Assembly: GCF_020080835.1 (NCBI RefSeq)
Contig: NC_058163.1
Coordinates: forward strand, 17,573,904 to 17,637,903
DNA length: 64,000 nucleotides
From: Cotesia glomerata
Lineage: Eukaryota > Arthropoda > Insecta > Hymenoptera > Braconidae
Reading direction: 5' to 3'
The notes under the pieces were generated by a model. It had not been told where the DNA came from. It did not search any database and saw only the letters and a program-made list of their open reading frames with translations. Numbering within the stretch: position 1 is the stretch's first letter; each line of letters begins with the position of its first letter. The position numbers were made by a program, and so were the translations under genes. Positions 34,212-46,862 of this stretch are shown piece by piece.

Positions 34212-34518
34212 ATATATAATTATATATGCTTATGTACAATTAACATATATAAAAATATTTTCTTTAAAAAAAAATTTTTTTTTGGTAGTCACAAAAAGTG
34301 TAAAATGATATTCATAATTACGTTTAAATAATTCTGAAATACAAAATTTGTTACATTTCCTATGAGATGTTTTGGTCTGCTCTGCTACTACCTAATAGTA
34401 AAATCATTATTTATTTTATTATTTAAATAAGTGTTATATTATAATGAGATTCGGTAAAATAAATAAATTATGAATTATGACTATTCAAATATATTATAAA
34501 ATCAATTTTTATATTATA

Positions 34519-35102
34519 CTAGCTGACCCGGCAAACGTTGTTTTGCCATGTGAATAATTTCTAGAGAATTTCTAGTGTAGAAAAAAAATTACTAACTTAT
34601 TGGAATTCTGTAAGGATGTGGAATATGAGTGAAAAAGGCCTGGAGCGCTGTGAACGATGAGGGAATGTTGTTTTAAAATAACAAAACACCAAACATTAAT
34701 TGTTTTAATTTATTAAAAGTAATAATTATTTATATAATTAATTAATTACATAATATTAATCTCTTAATGCTGCAGCGTGAACAATATTTTTTGTTAGCCC
34801 GTCTTTAGCTAATACAAACAAACTTGATCACTCATCGAACACTCATTGATCACTCTCGATCACTCATCGATAACGTCTTAACATTTATTCGCTCTGCGTC
34901 TATTGACAGTAAAACGGTGTGATTGTCGTTATTCTAATCTCATGACTTCATTGCGTTCAGCTCGTGTATCGTCTGATTGTTCTTGACGCAATTGCGCCAT
35001 TCTCACACGCGCTCTAGTATTTTCTTCCTGAACTTTTTCTTCGGTTCTTTGGGCTCTTCTATTTCGAATGCTTCTAGATTTATTTGTATCACGGCTCAAA
35101 TT
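34519..35102 (-). mobile_element. Helitron 3' fragment, inverted
   Basis: On the minus strand it ends with the hairpin GGCAAAACAACGTTTGCC, then GGGTCAGCTAG, followed by T. It matches the last ~580 bp of 35241-36901. It encodes an arginine-rich N-terminal helicase fragment better preserved than in the full copy (NRRAQRTEEKVQEENTRAR, MAQLRQEQSDDTRAERNEVM). It is broken at 35102. Confidence 0.8.
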
Positions 35103-35240
35103 ATCCAACTATTAACCCTGCTCAATGCTGCTTAACTTTGGTGATCTCCGTGGGTCTTGAAGTTTCTGTCTGCTATGCTGCTGTCTTAGATGATAATGAT
35201 TCTATGATCTACATAATGTATCATATGAGTTTATCATAAA

Positions 35241-36901
35241 TCTAATATATGAAATTCTCGTGTCACAATGTTCGTTCCCATACTGCTCCGAAACGGCTTG
35301 ACCGATTCTCATGAAATTTTTTATGCATATTCAGTAAGCCTGAGAATCGGCTACTATTTATTTTTCTAACCTCTAAGTGATAAGGGGTGTTCACCCTAAA
35401 AATTTTTTTTTTATTTTTTTGATAAAATTTTTTTTTTCTATTTTTTTATTATGTGGCATCAAAAAATACATACAACTCTAAATTTGCACTTTTTTATCAC
35501 CAACCCTTGCTTTTTAATAGTCATTTTCATAATTTTATCATTTTCTATCCCGCTCGATAACATCAATTATTATCACTTGGTAAGTTATCCCCTCCATGTG
35601 TCTACCGGTGTCACTTCTCACCCTGTAAACAGCACGGAGTAGGGATGTTAACTCTACAGTTTTCGGCTATTATTAGTGTTTATGCTTCAAGCGTAGTAGT
35701 TAAACATTTTTACTATCTCAGTGTAACTCTCATATCAAATATATTCTCGAATAACTTTATTATTTATTTATTAATAACTAATATTATTGAATATAATTAA
35801 TTAATTATTAATAACTAATAAAATTATTAATTTTGAGTGTAAATCGCACGATCAGTTAATTAAGTGACTTACATAACCTCTAAAATACTCAACACGTGTC
35901 ACGAGTTCCCGCAAACAACGGCTATTGAGTTGTAAGTATAAATTATTTTTTACGTTTATGATAAAATCAAAAATTATTCTTTCTTATTTATAACGAAAAT
36001 ATTGTTGGGAATGGTGAAAAACGAATTCGGTGAAAGTTATATTTTTATTACAATTGGGAAATTTTTTTTTGTGTTTACTTATAAGAGCTCTAACTTCGAC
36101 AGAATTTTTTTTTTTCACTATTTCTAACAATATGTATTTTCGATATAATTAAGGAACATAAAATTTTTCGCTTTCGTGAAACTATCTAATTTTTACATGT
36201 ATATTTAATGTAATAAAAGATAAAATAAATGATTAATATAATAATTAAATAATTCAATCAGTTCTATTCATGTGTGTTTTGTATTGTACAGTGAACAATG
36301 CCAACAAAACACAAAGGGGCCAATTTGAGCCGTGATACAAATAAATCTAGAAGCATTCGAAATGAAGAGCCTAAAGAACCGAAGAACAAGTTCAGGAAGA
36401 AAATACTGGAGCACGTGTGAGAACGGCGCAATTGCGTCAAGAACAATCAGACGATACACGAGCTGAACGCAATGAAGTCATGAGATTAGAACAACGACAA
36501 TCACACTGTTTTACTGTCAATAGACGCAGAGCGAATAAATGTTAAGACGTTGTCGATGAGTGATCGAGAGTGATCAATGAGTGATCGATGACTGATCAAG
36601 TTTGTTTGTATTAGCTAAAGACGGACTAACAAAAATTGTTCACGCTGCAGCATTAAGAGATTAATATTATGTAATTAATTAATTATATAAATAATTATTA
36701 CTTTTAATAAATTAAAACAATTAATGTTTGGTGTTTTGTTATTTTAAAACAACATTCCCTCATCGTTCACAGCGCTTCAGGCCTTTTTTACTCATATTCC
36801 ACATCCTTACAGACTTCCAATAAGTTAGTAATTTTTTTTCTACACTAGAAATTCTCTAGAAATTATTCACATGGCAAAACAACGTTTGCCGGGTCAGCTA
36901 G
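35241..36901 (+). mobile_element. Helitron, non-autonomous, both termini present
   Basis: The 5' end TCTAATATATGAAATTCTCG has the usual TC start and is preceded by A. The 3' end has a GGCAAA/TTTGCC hairpin, then GGGTCAGCTAG, followed by T. This fits insertion between A and T without target duplication. The 5' text CCGAAACGGCTTGACCGATT is, from memory, typical of arthropod Helitron-like elements. Only the first residues of the Rep/helicase ORF remain. Confidence 0.85.
36298..36540 (+). pseudogene. Rep/helicase N-terminal remnant of the Helitron
   Basis: ATG at 36298 opens MPTKHKGANLSRDTNKSRSI and meets TGA at 36418. Coding similarity to the inverted fragment continues in another frame (AQLRQEQSDDTRAERNEVM) to about 36490. 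An arginine/glutamine/glutamate-rich start is typical of arthropod Helitron proteins. The Rep and helicase domains are absent. Confidence 0.65.
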
Positions 36902-36919
36902 TAAATATATATAGTTATA

Positions 36920-37369
36920 CAGAGTGTCCCAGAAGTAACGGACGATATTGTAGCATCTGATAAACAAAATAATTCTGAGACGAAAAGTGCTTGGCCATTT
37001 TTTAATCAGACGCATAGATAATTAATTATTAATTAAAATAAAATCCTTTTATGCGTTAGAGAGAGAGAGAGAGCTAGTGTCAAGTCAAGTACCTTCCAAC
37101 GAAGACGCTTGCACGTGTGAATGTGTAAGTAAATATGTGTGACTACGTTAGCTATAGAAACTAGTTAGTCATACAGTTAGTTGTGTCTTTGTTTGGCACA
37201 TACTTTACTGGACACTGGCGCTCTCTCTCTAACAAATGAAGAGACGTTATTTTTAATTAATAATTAATTATCTATGCGGTTAATTGAAAAATGGCTAAGG
37301 ACTTTTCGTCTCAGAATTATTTTTTTCATCAGATGCTACAATGGCGTCCGTGACTTTTGGGACACCCTG
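36920..37369. mobile_element. mariner-like MITE, TA TSD
   Basis: Ends CAGAGTGTCCCAGAAGTAAC and CTTTTGGGACACCCTG, with inverted repeats of about 120 bp and TA on both sides (36918-36919, 37370-37371). The tip resembles mariner-type CAGGGTGTCCC. No transposase remains. Confidence 0.85.
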
Positions 37370-37378
37370 TATATAAAT

Positions 37379-37670
37379 CCATACAGGAAGCCCCAGAGTT
37401 GAACGACGGGGCCATAACGGGCCCATGCCTGGGACATTATTGGGAAGCCCATCTTGGCAAACCTATTGGTCCCATGCCCGGGCCATAACTGGGCAATCAG
37501 CCTTGGCCATTCCAATGATTACCTAGGCTTGGGCCAAGGCTGAATAACCTAGCCTTGGCCAAGCCTAGAGTCACCCTAACTTGGGCCAAGTTTGTGAAAC
37601 CTAACCTCGGCCGTTGGATGGTAACCCTAACATGGGCCAAGACTGATTAACCTAGCCTTGGCCAAGCCTA
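37379..37670 (+). repeat. CCCATACAGGA-family element, left-end fragment
   Basis: CCATACAGGAAGCCCCAGAG, then GACGGGG and tandem AACCTAGCCTTGGCCAAGCC units. It matches 47886-48190 and is cut at 37671 by a CACGG-tipped sequence. Confidence 0.75.
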
Positions 37671-37813
37671 CACGGAAAAAAAATTAACTGTTGCTGCATC
37701 AGGAGGCAGTCATGTTGCAGTAACAGGAGGCAGCCATGTTGCAGCGACAGGATAAAGTCCTGTTGCAGCAACAGGATTACTACTGTTATTGCGACTTAAT
37801 AGTAAAATATCGT
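37671..37813 (+). mobile_element. CACGG-tipped arm with CAACAGG palindromes, copy 1
   Basis: TA, then CACGGAAAAAAAATTAACTG and repeated TGTTGCAGCAACAGGA units. Nearly the same sequence starts at 39677. No matching right end was found. Confidence 0.7.
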
Positions 37814-38409
37814 TGGGTCATTCCATGTCAAATTGACCTACAGTTGGAATTGACCCCTTTTGATTTGGATAAATTTTGGTCAAAAATTTTCTTTTATCAT
37901 ATAACGAACTTCTGCCAGAAAAAAAAGAATTAAAAAATTTTATTCAAAAGATTTGCAAATTCAAAATTTCGCTATTTTTTCAATTTTGTTTTTGGAATAT
38001 CTCGAACGCTATTATAGATACGGGAATGGCCCTTCGTTTGTTTGAAAGGGGACACTTGGGACTATTGAAAAAAAAATATTTTGGAAAAAAATTTTGAAAA
38101 ATGCCAAATTTGTCGAATTTTTAATTTTTGAAAATCGTCAAAAATGTCGATTGACATTAAAATTTTGGCTCAATTTTTTTTTTTAGTACTTTGTACTGAT
38201 CTTAAAAGACCCTGAAATTTTTAGAACTGTGTTTTTTTTTAAATATGAATTTTTGAATTTCAAAAAAAAATTTTTTCTCTTTTTTTGCAACTTTTAAATA
38301 AGTTAAAGTTATGCAGATACATAGTATTGTAATTTTGAGCATTAAAAAATTAAATGTACGACGTGGAAATATTAAATAATTTTAACTTTTTTTAATTTTT
38401 TTTTAGTAA
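37814..38409 (+). repeat. GGGTCATTCCATGTCAAATTG family, copy 1
   Basis: One arm of a fold-back family whose arms also occur at 39934-40329, 40334-40980, 41280-41652, 47024-47318 and, diverged, inside 32107-33220. The text TAGTACTTTGTACTGATC at about 38190 is the unoccupied version of the site where the copy at 40334 inserted. Small ORFs here are repeat translations. Confidence 0.75.
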
Positions 38410-39676
38410 CCCATACAGGACAATACGACGGGGCCAGATATATGCTTGTCGCAATGCTGTCTATCTCTGGCCCATGCTTGTAAACCCGCTTTGGCTCAGC
38501 CTTGGTAGGTCTGGAGTGATAACAGGGTGCCAAGCTTGGTTGCCTAGACTGGCCCAAGCATGATAACCAAGACTGGCCCAAGATTGTTAACCAAGACTGG
38601 CCCAAGTTTTTAAGCCAAAGCAAGCCCAGGCTTATTCACCACTATAGAATTTACTAAAAGAAGTAGATCACAAAATATATTTAGAATTTAATTGTTTAAT
38701 GTGAAACCAAATTAGTATTAAGAACCCAATTTCGATCAAATTGAATTCTCTGAAATAAAATAGTAAAATTTTACGAAATGGTTAAATTATTTTGTATAAA
38801 ATGAGTAGTTGTTAGTTGAAATTATAAAAAAGAAATTTTTTAATAGTCAATAATTTATTTCAATTTTGATGTAGAGCTAACGCAAGTTTAGACGACTTAA
38901 CTCTTAATTTAGACCTAACTTTCGCTAATTATAGAAATAAAGTAAAAATCGCATTTACCCTAACCGAGATTCGAACCCGAGCCGCGCGCTTGTCAGACCA
39001 ACCACTAACCCCAACGCCGTACGACCGATAAGTTAAGGCACATCTCACCATTCATGTAAGCTAAATCTATATGGTGATAGAGTGTGACGGTTTATTATTT
39101 ATATAATTTATGTTATTTAATATTGTGTTTTGATGAGAATTATCTATTTTTTACAAATGTTTATTAATTTAAAAAAAAAGCAAAAGTCAAGTTCTTACAT
39201 TAACTTTAGACTTTTCAAATCGTTCTGTATATTTTTATTATCATATTATAATATTTTAATTTTTTTTTAAGACCATATAAATTTTGACGATATACAATTG
39301 TTTTGTTAAAATAATAAATTTTCAATTTTAGCATTTGCTATCAAATATTCGTTAAGTAATAAATATTTACTGTTCCAAATTCTATTACTTAATGATCAAT
39401 TAAATGTGTGTTTACCATTGAATGGCCAAAGTTAGGTTGCCCAATTCTGGCTCAAGTCTGGGTTGCCATTCAACGGCCAAGGCTAGGCATCCCAGTCTTG
39501 GCTAACGCTCGGGTAATCATTGAGTCGGCCAAAGCTAGGTTGCTCAGTCCTGGCCCAAGTCTGGATCGCCATTGAATGGCCATGGCTGGGGGACCCAGTT
39601 CTAGTCCAAGCTCGGGTAATCATTGGGTTGACCAAGGCTAGATTGCCCAGTCCTGGCCCAAAATAGGGTGACTCTA
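38410..39676 (-). repeat. CCCATACAGGA-family element, inverted partial copy
   Basis: Starts CCCATACAGGACAATACGAC and is the inverse of 48330-48771 plus 53704-54522. It contains a tRNA-like module (38957-39030) and GGCCAAGGCTAGG minisatellite units (39420-39665). It is cut at 39677. Confidence 0.75.
38957..39030 (-). ncRNA. tRNA-like module of the CCCATACAGGA family
   Basis: Minus strand: GGGGTTAGTGGTTGGTCTGA (box A-like) ... GGGTTCGAATC (box B). The counterpart is at 53901-53972. Two copies in fixed position within the family show that it is part of the element. Confidence 0.6.
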
Positions 39677-39933
39677 CACGGAAAAATATTAACTGTTGCT
39701 GCAACAGGAGGTAGTCATGTTGCAGCAACAGGAAAAAACCCTGTTGCAGCAACACGATTTTCCTGCAGCTGCAAGATGACTGCCTCCTGTTGCAGCAACA
39801 GGAAAAAATCTTGTTACAGCAACAGGATTTTCCTGTAGCTGCAATAGGAGGCAGCTATGTTGCAGCAACAGGATAAAGTCCTATTGCAGCAACAGGATTA
39901 CTACTGTTATTGCGACTTAATAGTAAAATATAG
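39677..39933 (+). mobile_element. CACGG-tipped arm with CAACAGG palindromes, copy 2
   Basis: TA, then CACGGAAAAATATTAACTG and about eight TTGCAGCAACAGGA units in both orientations (CCTGTTGCAGCAACAGG). It continues as in copy 1 (GATTACTACTGTTATTGCGAC). Confidence 0.75.
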
Positions 39934-41884
39934 TTAGGTTATTCCATGTCAAATTGACCTACAGTTGGAATTGACCCCTTTTGATTTGGATAAATTTTGG
40001 TCAGAAATTTTCTTTTATCATATAACGAACTTCTACCAGAGGAAAAGAAATAAAAAAACTTTATTCAAAAGATATACAAATTCAAAATTTCGCTATTTTT
40101 TCATTTTTTCAGTTTTTCAATTTTGTTTTTGAAATATCTCGAACGCTATTATAGATACGGGAATGGCCTTTCGTTTGTTTGAAAGGGGACACTTGGGGCT
40201 ATTGAAAAAAAAATATTTTGGAAAAAAATTTTGAAAAATGCCAAATTTGTAAAATTTTAAATTTTTGAAAATCGCCAAAAACCTCGATTGGCATTAAAAT
40301 TTTGGCTCAATTTTTTTTTTGTATAGTACTTGTGGGTCATTACATGTCAAATCGGCCAATAATTGGAATCGACCCCTTTCGATTTGGATGAATTTTGGTT
40401 AGAAGTTCTCTTTTATCATAAAATGAAGTTCTGCCAAAGGAAAAAAAATAAGAAAATTTTTTTCGAAAGATATGCAAATTCAAAATTTCGCGATTTTTCC
40501 AGTTTTTCAATTTTGTTTTTGCAATATCTCGAATGCTATTATAGATACAGGAATGGTCTTTCTTTTGTTTAAAAGGGGACACTTGGGGCTATTGAAAAAA
40601 AAAATATGTTGGAAAAAAATTTTGAAAAATGCCAAATTTGTCAAATTTTGAATTTTTGAAAATCGTCAAAAATGAAGACCGCCATTAAAATTTTGGCTCA
40701 ATTTTTTTTTGTATGATACCTTGTAATGATCTTAAAAGATCCGGAAGTTTTTGGATAGAGGTTTTTTTTTTCAAAAATATGAATTTTTGAATTAAAAAAA
40801 AAATTTTTTTTTGTTTTTTCTAACTTCTATAAAAGGTAAACTTATGCGGATACATAATATTGTAATTTTGAGTATTTAAAAATAAAATGCACGACTTGCA
40901 AATATTAAATAATAAATTAATTTCAACTTTTTATTATTTTTTGGACATAATCTTGCATTCTTACAATAAGTCATCCTTAACGCATGATAGAATTTGTTAA
41001 TTGTCCTTTTTTTATTTCATTTAAAGTTGTTGACACCACTTGTCGTCTTATTAACATGAGAATAATTTGTAATTTGAAATTGAGAACTATGAATGTGCAG
41101 AAATTCGTAAGTAAATAAGTATTCGAAAGAACGAAAAAAAAATAATATTCTAATAAAATTATTTCTAATTTATAGAAAATTTTTTATAGAAAATTAATAT
41201 CTGTTTGAGTTATTTGAGGTTAAAAACTGTAATTAAAGTGAAGAAACGGACAAAATATATCATGCGTTAAGAAAATAAAAAATTATATCATGCGTTAAGC
41301 TTGACTTTTAGATTATGTCTAAAAAATGAATAAAAGTTGAAATTAATTTATTATTTAATATTTTCACGTCATGCATTTGATTTCTAAATACTCAAAATTA
41401 CAATATTATGTTTCTGCATAACTTTAACTTATATAGAAGTTAGAAAAAACAAAAAAAATTTTTTTTTGAAATTCAAAAAATTTTTTTTTTTTTAAATTAA
41501 AAAATTCTTATTTTTGAAAAAGAAACCCTCTTTCCAAAAATTTCAGGATCTTTTAAGATCATTACAAGGTATCATACAAAAAAAAAATTAAGCCAAAATT
41601 TTAATGGCGGTCTTCATTTTTGACGATTTTCAAAAATTCAAAATTTGGGATTCAGTCTTCGTTCACACGTCGAACTGACAACACGTATCGGTCTACGAGT
41701 ATCGTACAGTGTAGTTACATTTTTGTGTGTACAGTTAACCAGTGTTATCCCACCGGTGTAAATTGTTTAAAATAAAAGAGCTAACATCAAAAGTTATATA
41801 AAGGGGTGGTGCAAATTTTCGCCCACTGCTGTTCTCCTCTACCTTAAAGTTTGTGCTTTCTGACTACAGAGACCACTCTCCAAA

Positions 41885-43144
41885 ATGACCTCCCCCAACA
41901 ACGGTTACGCTAACGCAACCAAAAGTGACTTTTTCCCTACTAAAGACAATGCCATCCTGATCGACTCAGTAGCAGATTTCTCAGTTAAAGACTACATCAA
42001 AGCCGTCGCACAAAAAACAGCTCCTGAAAACATTAGATTCGCATCAAAAATCTCTAACAGTCGTGTATGTATTTACCTTGCTACGAGGGAATTAGTACAA
42101 GAATTTGTTGAGTCACACAAAACGATTACAATCGGATCACAGACACTAAATATACGAGCATTGATAAACAAAAACAAACGCATTATACTATCAAACGTGC
42201 CTCCGATAATCCCTCACAGCTACATTGCTGACCAATTACACAAACTAAACATTGAAATCACCTCTTCTCTCTCTTTCCTTCGTGTTGGGCTTAACGAACC
42301 TCGCTTTTCTCATATTATGAGTTTCCGCAGGCAAGTTTACATTAAAGCCGACGACGTCATCAAACTACCAGAAATACTGCAAATCCACTTCGAGGACAAC
42401 AGCTACAATATCTATCCAACAACTGACTCACCTACATGCTTTATATGCCACAATGAAGGTCACTTGGCAAAAAACTGCCCCACTACCAAATTCTCACAAG
42501 AAAATTTTGACATAAACACCGAACAACTCCACAAGCAAACCCCGAACCTCCTCGGACAGCAAACTACCAGCCCTTTCGACATACCCACCACTAGCACACC
42601 ACCCGTAAGTGACAAAGTTGCGCCACTCCTGACCACTCCAAGCGTTAAAAGACCGCATGAACACTCTGAACCCTCTACACAATCGGTTTCATCCGAGTCA
42701 CACTCGACAAAAACAATGAACCCGAGTAAGACACTTATCAAAAAGAAAAAAGATGAAGAATTCACTAAACCCAGTGATCCTCTAAAAATTCCACCTAAAG
42801 TTCTCAATGAAATGGTGAAAAATCCCACTAAATACCCATGTAGCCACAGCCAACTTCAGAACCTCTATGACAGAACTAAAGGCCAAAGACAAGTCAGGAA
42901 TATTGTCGACGAATTCAAAATAGACCCTCTACAAACAGTGATCATGCTTTCTGACCTTTACAAGCTCCTATCATCTCGGGGAATGAAAACAAATTTCACG
43001 AAACTTAGAAGGAAAATTATAGAGGAATACAATATTGAATTCGACACGTCGACTAGTTCAGAAACGGAGAAAGCCAAAGCCCAGGGCATATCCGAAGATG
43101 ATACTTCTGACCTGGAACTTGACTTAGAACCCCAAACCCAGTAA
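41885..43144 (+). CDS. ORF1, gag-like RNA-binding protein of the I-like element
   Basis: 419 residues, intact. The start is the first ATG after the 5' UTR (CCAAAATGACC). The N-terminal ~180 residues have the beta-alpha pattern of RRM-like ORF1 domains (VCIYLATRELVQEFVESHK, IILSNVPPIIPHSYIADQL). They are followed by one CCHC knuckle, CFICHNEGHLAKNC, at about 186-199. A Ser/Thr/Pro-rich linker and a basic segment (TLIKKKKDEE) come next. A C-terminal helical region ends acidic (EDDTSDLELDLEPQTQ). It binds element RNA to form the retrotransposition particle. ORF2 starts nine bases after its stop, which suggests coupled translation. Confidence 0.85.
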   Translation: MTSPNNGYANATKSDFFPTKDNAILIDSVADFSVKDYIKAVAQKTAPENIRFASKISNSRVCIYLATRELVQEFVESHKTITIGSQTLNIRALINKNKRIILSNVPPIIPHSYIADQLHKLNIEITSSLSFLRVGLNEPRFSHIMSFRRQVYIKADDVIKLPEILQIHFEDNSYNIYPTTDSPTCFICHNEGHLAKNCPTTKFSQENFDINTEQLHKQTPNLLGQQTTSPFDIPTTSTPPVSDKVAPLLTTPSVKRPHEHSEPSTQSVSSESHSTKTMNPSKTLIKKKKDEEFTKPSDPLKIPPKVLNEMVKNPTKYPCSHSQLQNLYDRTKGQRQVRNIVDEFKIDPLQTVIMLSDLYKLLSSRGMKTNFTKLRRKIIEEYNIEFDTSTSSETEKAKAQGISEDDTSDLELDLEPQTQ

Positions 43145-43153
43145 ATTACCATT

Positions 43154-46100
43154 ATGTATATTGTCCAATGGAATCTTGATGGTTTCTCAGCAAAATACGA
43201 ATACTTGAAACTTCTAATAGAAAAATACAATCCTGATATTATATGTTTACAAGAAACTAACTTCAAAAACAACTACTTCACGCAACTGAAAGGGTACAAA
43301 TGCTTCAATAAAAATAGAACCAATACCAACCACGCTAGTGGTGGAGTAGCCACATATGTCAAGTCAAATATATACACTGTAGAAACTCAGATTCAGAACA
43401 ACAACATAGAACTAATTGCTGTCATCATCCGCTGCCCTCAAACCATCACTCTATGCAACACTTACATTCCCAACAGCTATAAACTCTTTTCTCAGGACCT
43501 GTACAACATCACTGACCAACTAACGTCCCCAGCTATCTTCATGGGTGACTTCAACAGTCATAATCCAATATGGGGTTCATCAAAAATGGACTCTCACAGA
43601 GGGAAAATAATCGAAGACTGGGCAGATAACAGCAACATAAACTTACTCAACTCTGGATCTCCAACCCACTACTGCATATCAACCGGCTCGCTGAGCAATA
43701 TTGACCTGTCATTCTCCAGCCCTAGTCTAACAGATGAAATCTCCTGGTATGTTGATGACGACCCGTATGATAGTGATCACTTCCCGATCCATATACTCCT
43801 GGGACCAGAAAATATCCATGAAGTAACTTCGAGTAAACCTAAATGGATCTTTCACAAAGCTGATTGGCCAAAATTTACAACAATTTCAGAAGATAACATA
43901 AAATTACTTCAACTACCTGATAACTCTGAAATCGATATTAATACTCTGGTATACAACTTCGTACAAACTATCATATCAGCGGCCGACGAGAGTATACCCA
44001 AATCTTCGCTTAACCCTAAGAAGAAATCATACGAATGGTGTTCAGAAAAGGCAAAAAACGCCATTACCGAAAAAAAAACGCACATACAACAAATTACAAA
44101 AAAACAAAGACGACCCAGATCTCAAAACAGAATTTAAAAGACTCCGAGCCATAGCTAGAAGAGAACTTAAAGAGTCACGTAGATCCTCATGGCAGCACTT
44201 TGTGTCAACTATCAACAACCATACACCAAATAGTCAAATATGGAAAAAAATTAAATGTATTGATAAATCTCGAGCTTTTCATACCATACCTACTCTCTTC
44301 GACTCTAACAACAAAGTACACACAACATCCGACGACAAAGCTGAGCTTCTTGCCGAAACATTCTCATTCAACTCCAGCGATGATAACTTTACCGAAGCTT
44401 TTCTACGATTGAAAAAGTGTAGCGAGTCCGATCCCTCCACCAGCCGCCCGTACATGCACAGCCCAAGACAAATAAACAACCAGGCTGCTCATATGTCACA
44501 AATTAACAATCTGCTAACTATGACCGAGCTGGAGGAAGTCCTTTCGTCATGTAAAAACTCCAGCCCCGGACCAGATAACCTGCCTGTCGTCATGATTAAA
44601 CACCTGTCCCTACAGAGCAAGCAATATTTGCTTAACTTATACAATAAAATATGGACTACGAGCTTGTTTCCTGATATCTGGAAAATCGCCACAGTTATCC
44701 CTATACCCAAACCCGGCAAAGATCACTCTAATCCAACCAATTATCGGCCTATCTCCTTAACATGCAACCTAGGCAAAATCCTGGAGAAAATCATAAATAA
44801 AAGACTCACCTGGACACTAGAGGAAGCAAAATGGTTCTCCCCAGCCCAAAACGGTTTCCGCAAGTTCCACTCGACCTTCCACTCCCTAGTCCAACTTAAC
44901 GAATACATAAACAATGCCCTGCTTAATCAACTCCAAGTAGTGGCGGTAACACTAGATATCCAAAAGGCCTACGATATGGTATGGAGGCACCGTATAGTTA
45001 AAATCTTAACCCAAATCGGCTTTAAAGGTAACATCATCGAATATATTCAAAACTTTTTAAAGGACCGATTCATTCAAGTTAAAATCAATAACGTATTATC
45101 TCTAAAGAAAAAACTTGTCAACGGAGTGCCTCAAGGTTCAGTCCTGAGTGTTACCCTATTCTTAATTGCCATAAACGATATTATGAATTGCATCCCTAAC
45201 CCTGTCAAGGGACTCTTATACGCAGATGACTTAATGATATACTGCTCAGGTACTCAAGTAGACAACTGTTGCGATCTCATTCAAAATGCATTAAACCAGA
45301 TATCTCAATGGTGCAACTACTCTGGATTCCGAATGGCTGAAAACAAAACCGAATGTATGGTCTTCTCCAATAAAAAGAAACAGATAGCCCGTCCGAGACT
45401 GACACTAAACAACGTTCCCCTCAGAGAAACAACATGCCTCAAAATTCTTGGGATGTACTTCGACAGTAAACTCAAATGGAATGTACACATCGCCCACCTA
45501 AAACATAAATGTCACCAGAAACTTGCTATCATTCGATCTCTTGCATCAAAAAACTGGAGAGCTGATAAAGACACCCTTCTAAATGTCTACAAAGCACTTA
45601 TCAGATCCACACTCGACTACGGAGCTATCCTATTCAACTCAGCTTCCAACACTCAAAAAAAGAAGCTGAATTCTATCCAAACTTCAGCCCTCCGATTGGC
45701 CATCGGTGCTTTCCGCTCTAGCCCGAGACCTAGCATACTTGCGGAAGCTAATGAGCCACCACTAAGCCTACGACGAACACAGTTATGTCTGAACTTTAAA
45801 CCAGCCTCCACCAACCTATCTCTAAACCACTCTGATCAACCTAATAACAAGAAGTCATACGTCTCGTCAGTAAATAAATACATATCCAACTCCGAACTTG
45901 AAAATATCACCTGCCAAGCTCCCCACATTAATCCTATACCTCCATGGACGCCAAGATACAATAACTTTGACCTATCTATCAGAGCCGAATCCGGAGATAA
46001 AAATAACACCTCCACAACAGTATACAATCAACTCTTCTCTGAAATGATCAGCAAATACCCAACTCACACAAAGATCTATACAGATGGGGCTGCTCTCAAT

Positions 46101-46862
46101 AATCTCCGTGGATGTGCAATATGCCTCAACGAGACGACATTAAAATTTAAACTCCCACCAGAATACTCTGTTTACTCATGCGAACTAACAGCTATCTCGT
46201 TAAGCTTAGAAATAATTAAGGACCATCAACTTAAGCAAGCTATAATATGTTCTGACTCACTATCGGCGATCGAAAGCCTGATGAACCCGTACAGCGATAC
46301 TCCAACGGTACAAGATTGTCAACAAAAACTGCTTAAGCTCTCAAATGTGTGTGACATTGTAATTGCGTGGATACCAGCCCACTCCGGGATCCCAGGTAAT
46401 GAACTGGCTGATGAGCAAGCCAAACTAGCCCTCACAAGCGGAAATGACTTCACTAATCTCCCGGTATCGATCAGCGACTATAAAAACAAAGTTAAAAGAC
46501 ATATCAACGCCCAATGGAACAACTTGTGGACATCTACAAAACCCACCCATCTACACGAGATAAGAGGTAACATCTGGGAAACTCCCCCCAAATTTCACTC
46601 AAGACCAGAACAATGTGTATGTACACGTCTTAGAATAGGACACACACAATTTTCCCACGGACACCTAATGAACGGCTCTAATCCTGCCAAATGCCCAGGA
46701 TGCAACGAAGGCATATCAGTAAAACATCTCATCACTTGCCCAAGCTTGAAACAACAGAGGAATGCACAGCAACTTCCTAATGAAATGGACCAAATCCTCA
46801 ACGACAGAAGCAAAATGAAACGATTCGTTAACATGATTGCTAAATTGAAATTAAAAATATAG
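43154..46862 (+). CDS. ORF2: endonuclease, reverse transcriptase, RNase H (one frameshift)
   Basis: The first part (43154-44137) is an APE-type endonuclease: QWNLDGFSAKYEYLKLLI, CLQET, GDFNSHNPIWGS (about residue 129) and SDHFPIHI (about 206). The frame shifts by one base in an A-rich tract near 44065-44105. From about 44103 the second frame (to 46862) carries reverse transcriptase (YRPISLTCNLGKILEK; GVPQGSVLS; YADD near residue 339 of the second ORF). RNase H follows (IYTDGAAL near 624, SDSLSAIE near 684, PAHSGIPGNELAD near 724), then a C-terminal knuckle CPGCNEGISVKHLITC. Apart from the shift it is open over more than 1,200 codons. The shift may be a real mutation, slippage or a consensus error in a homopolymer. 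Confidence 0.85.
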
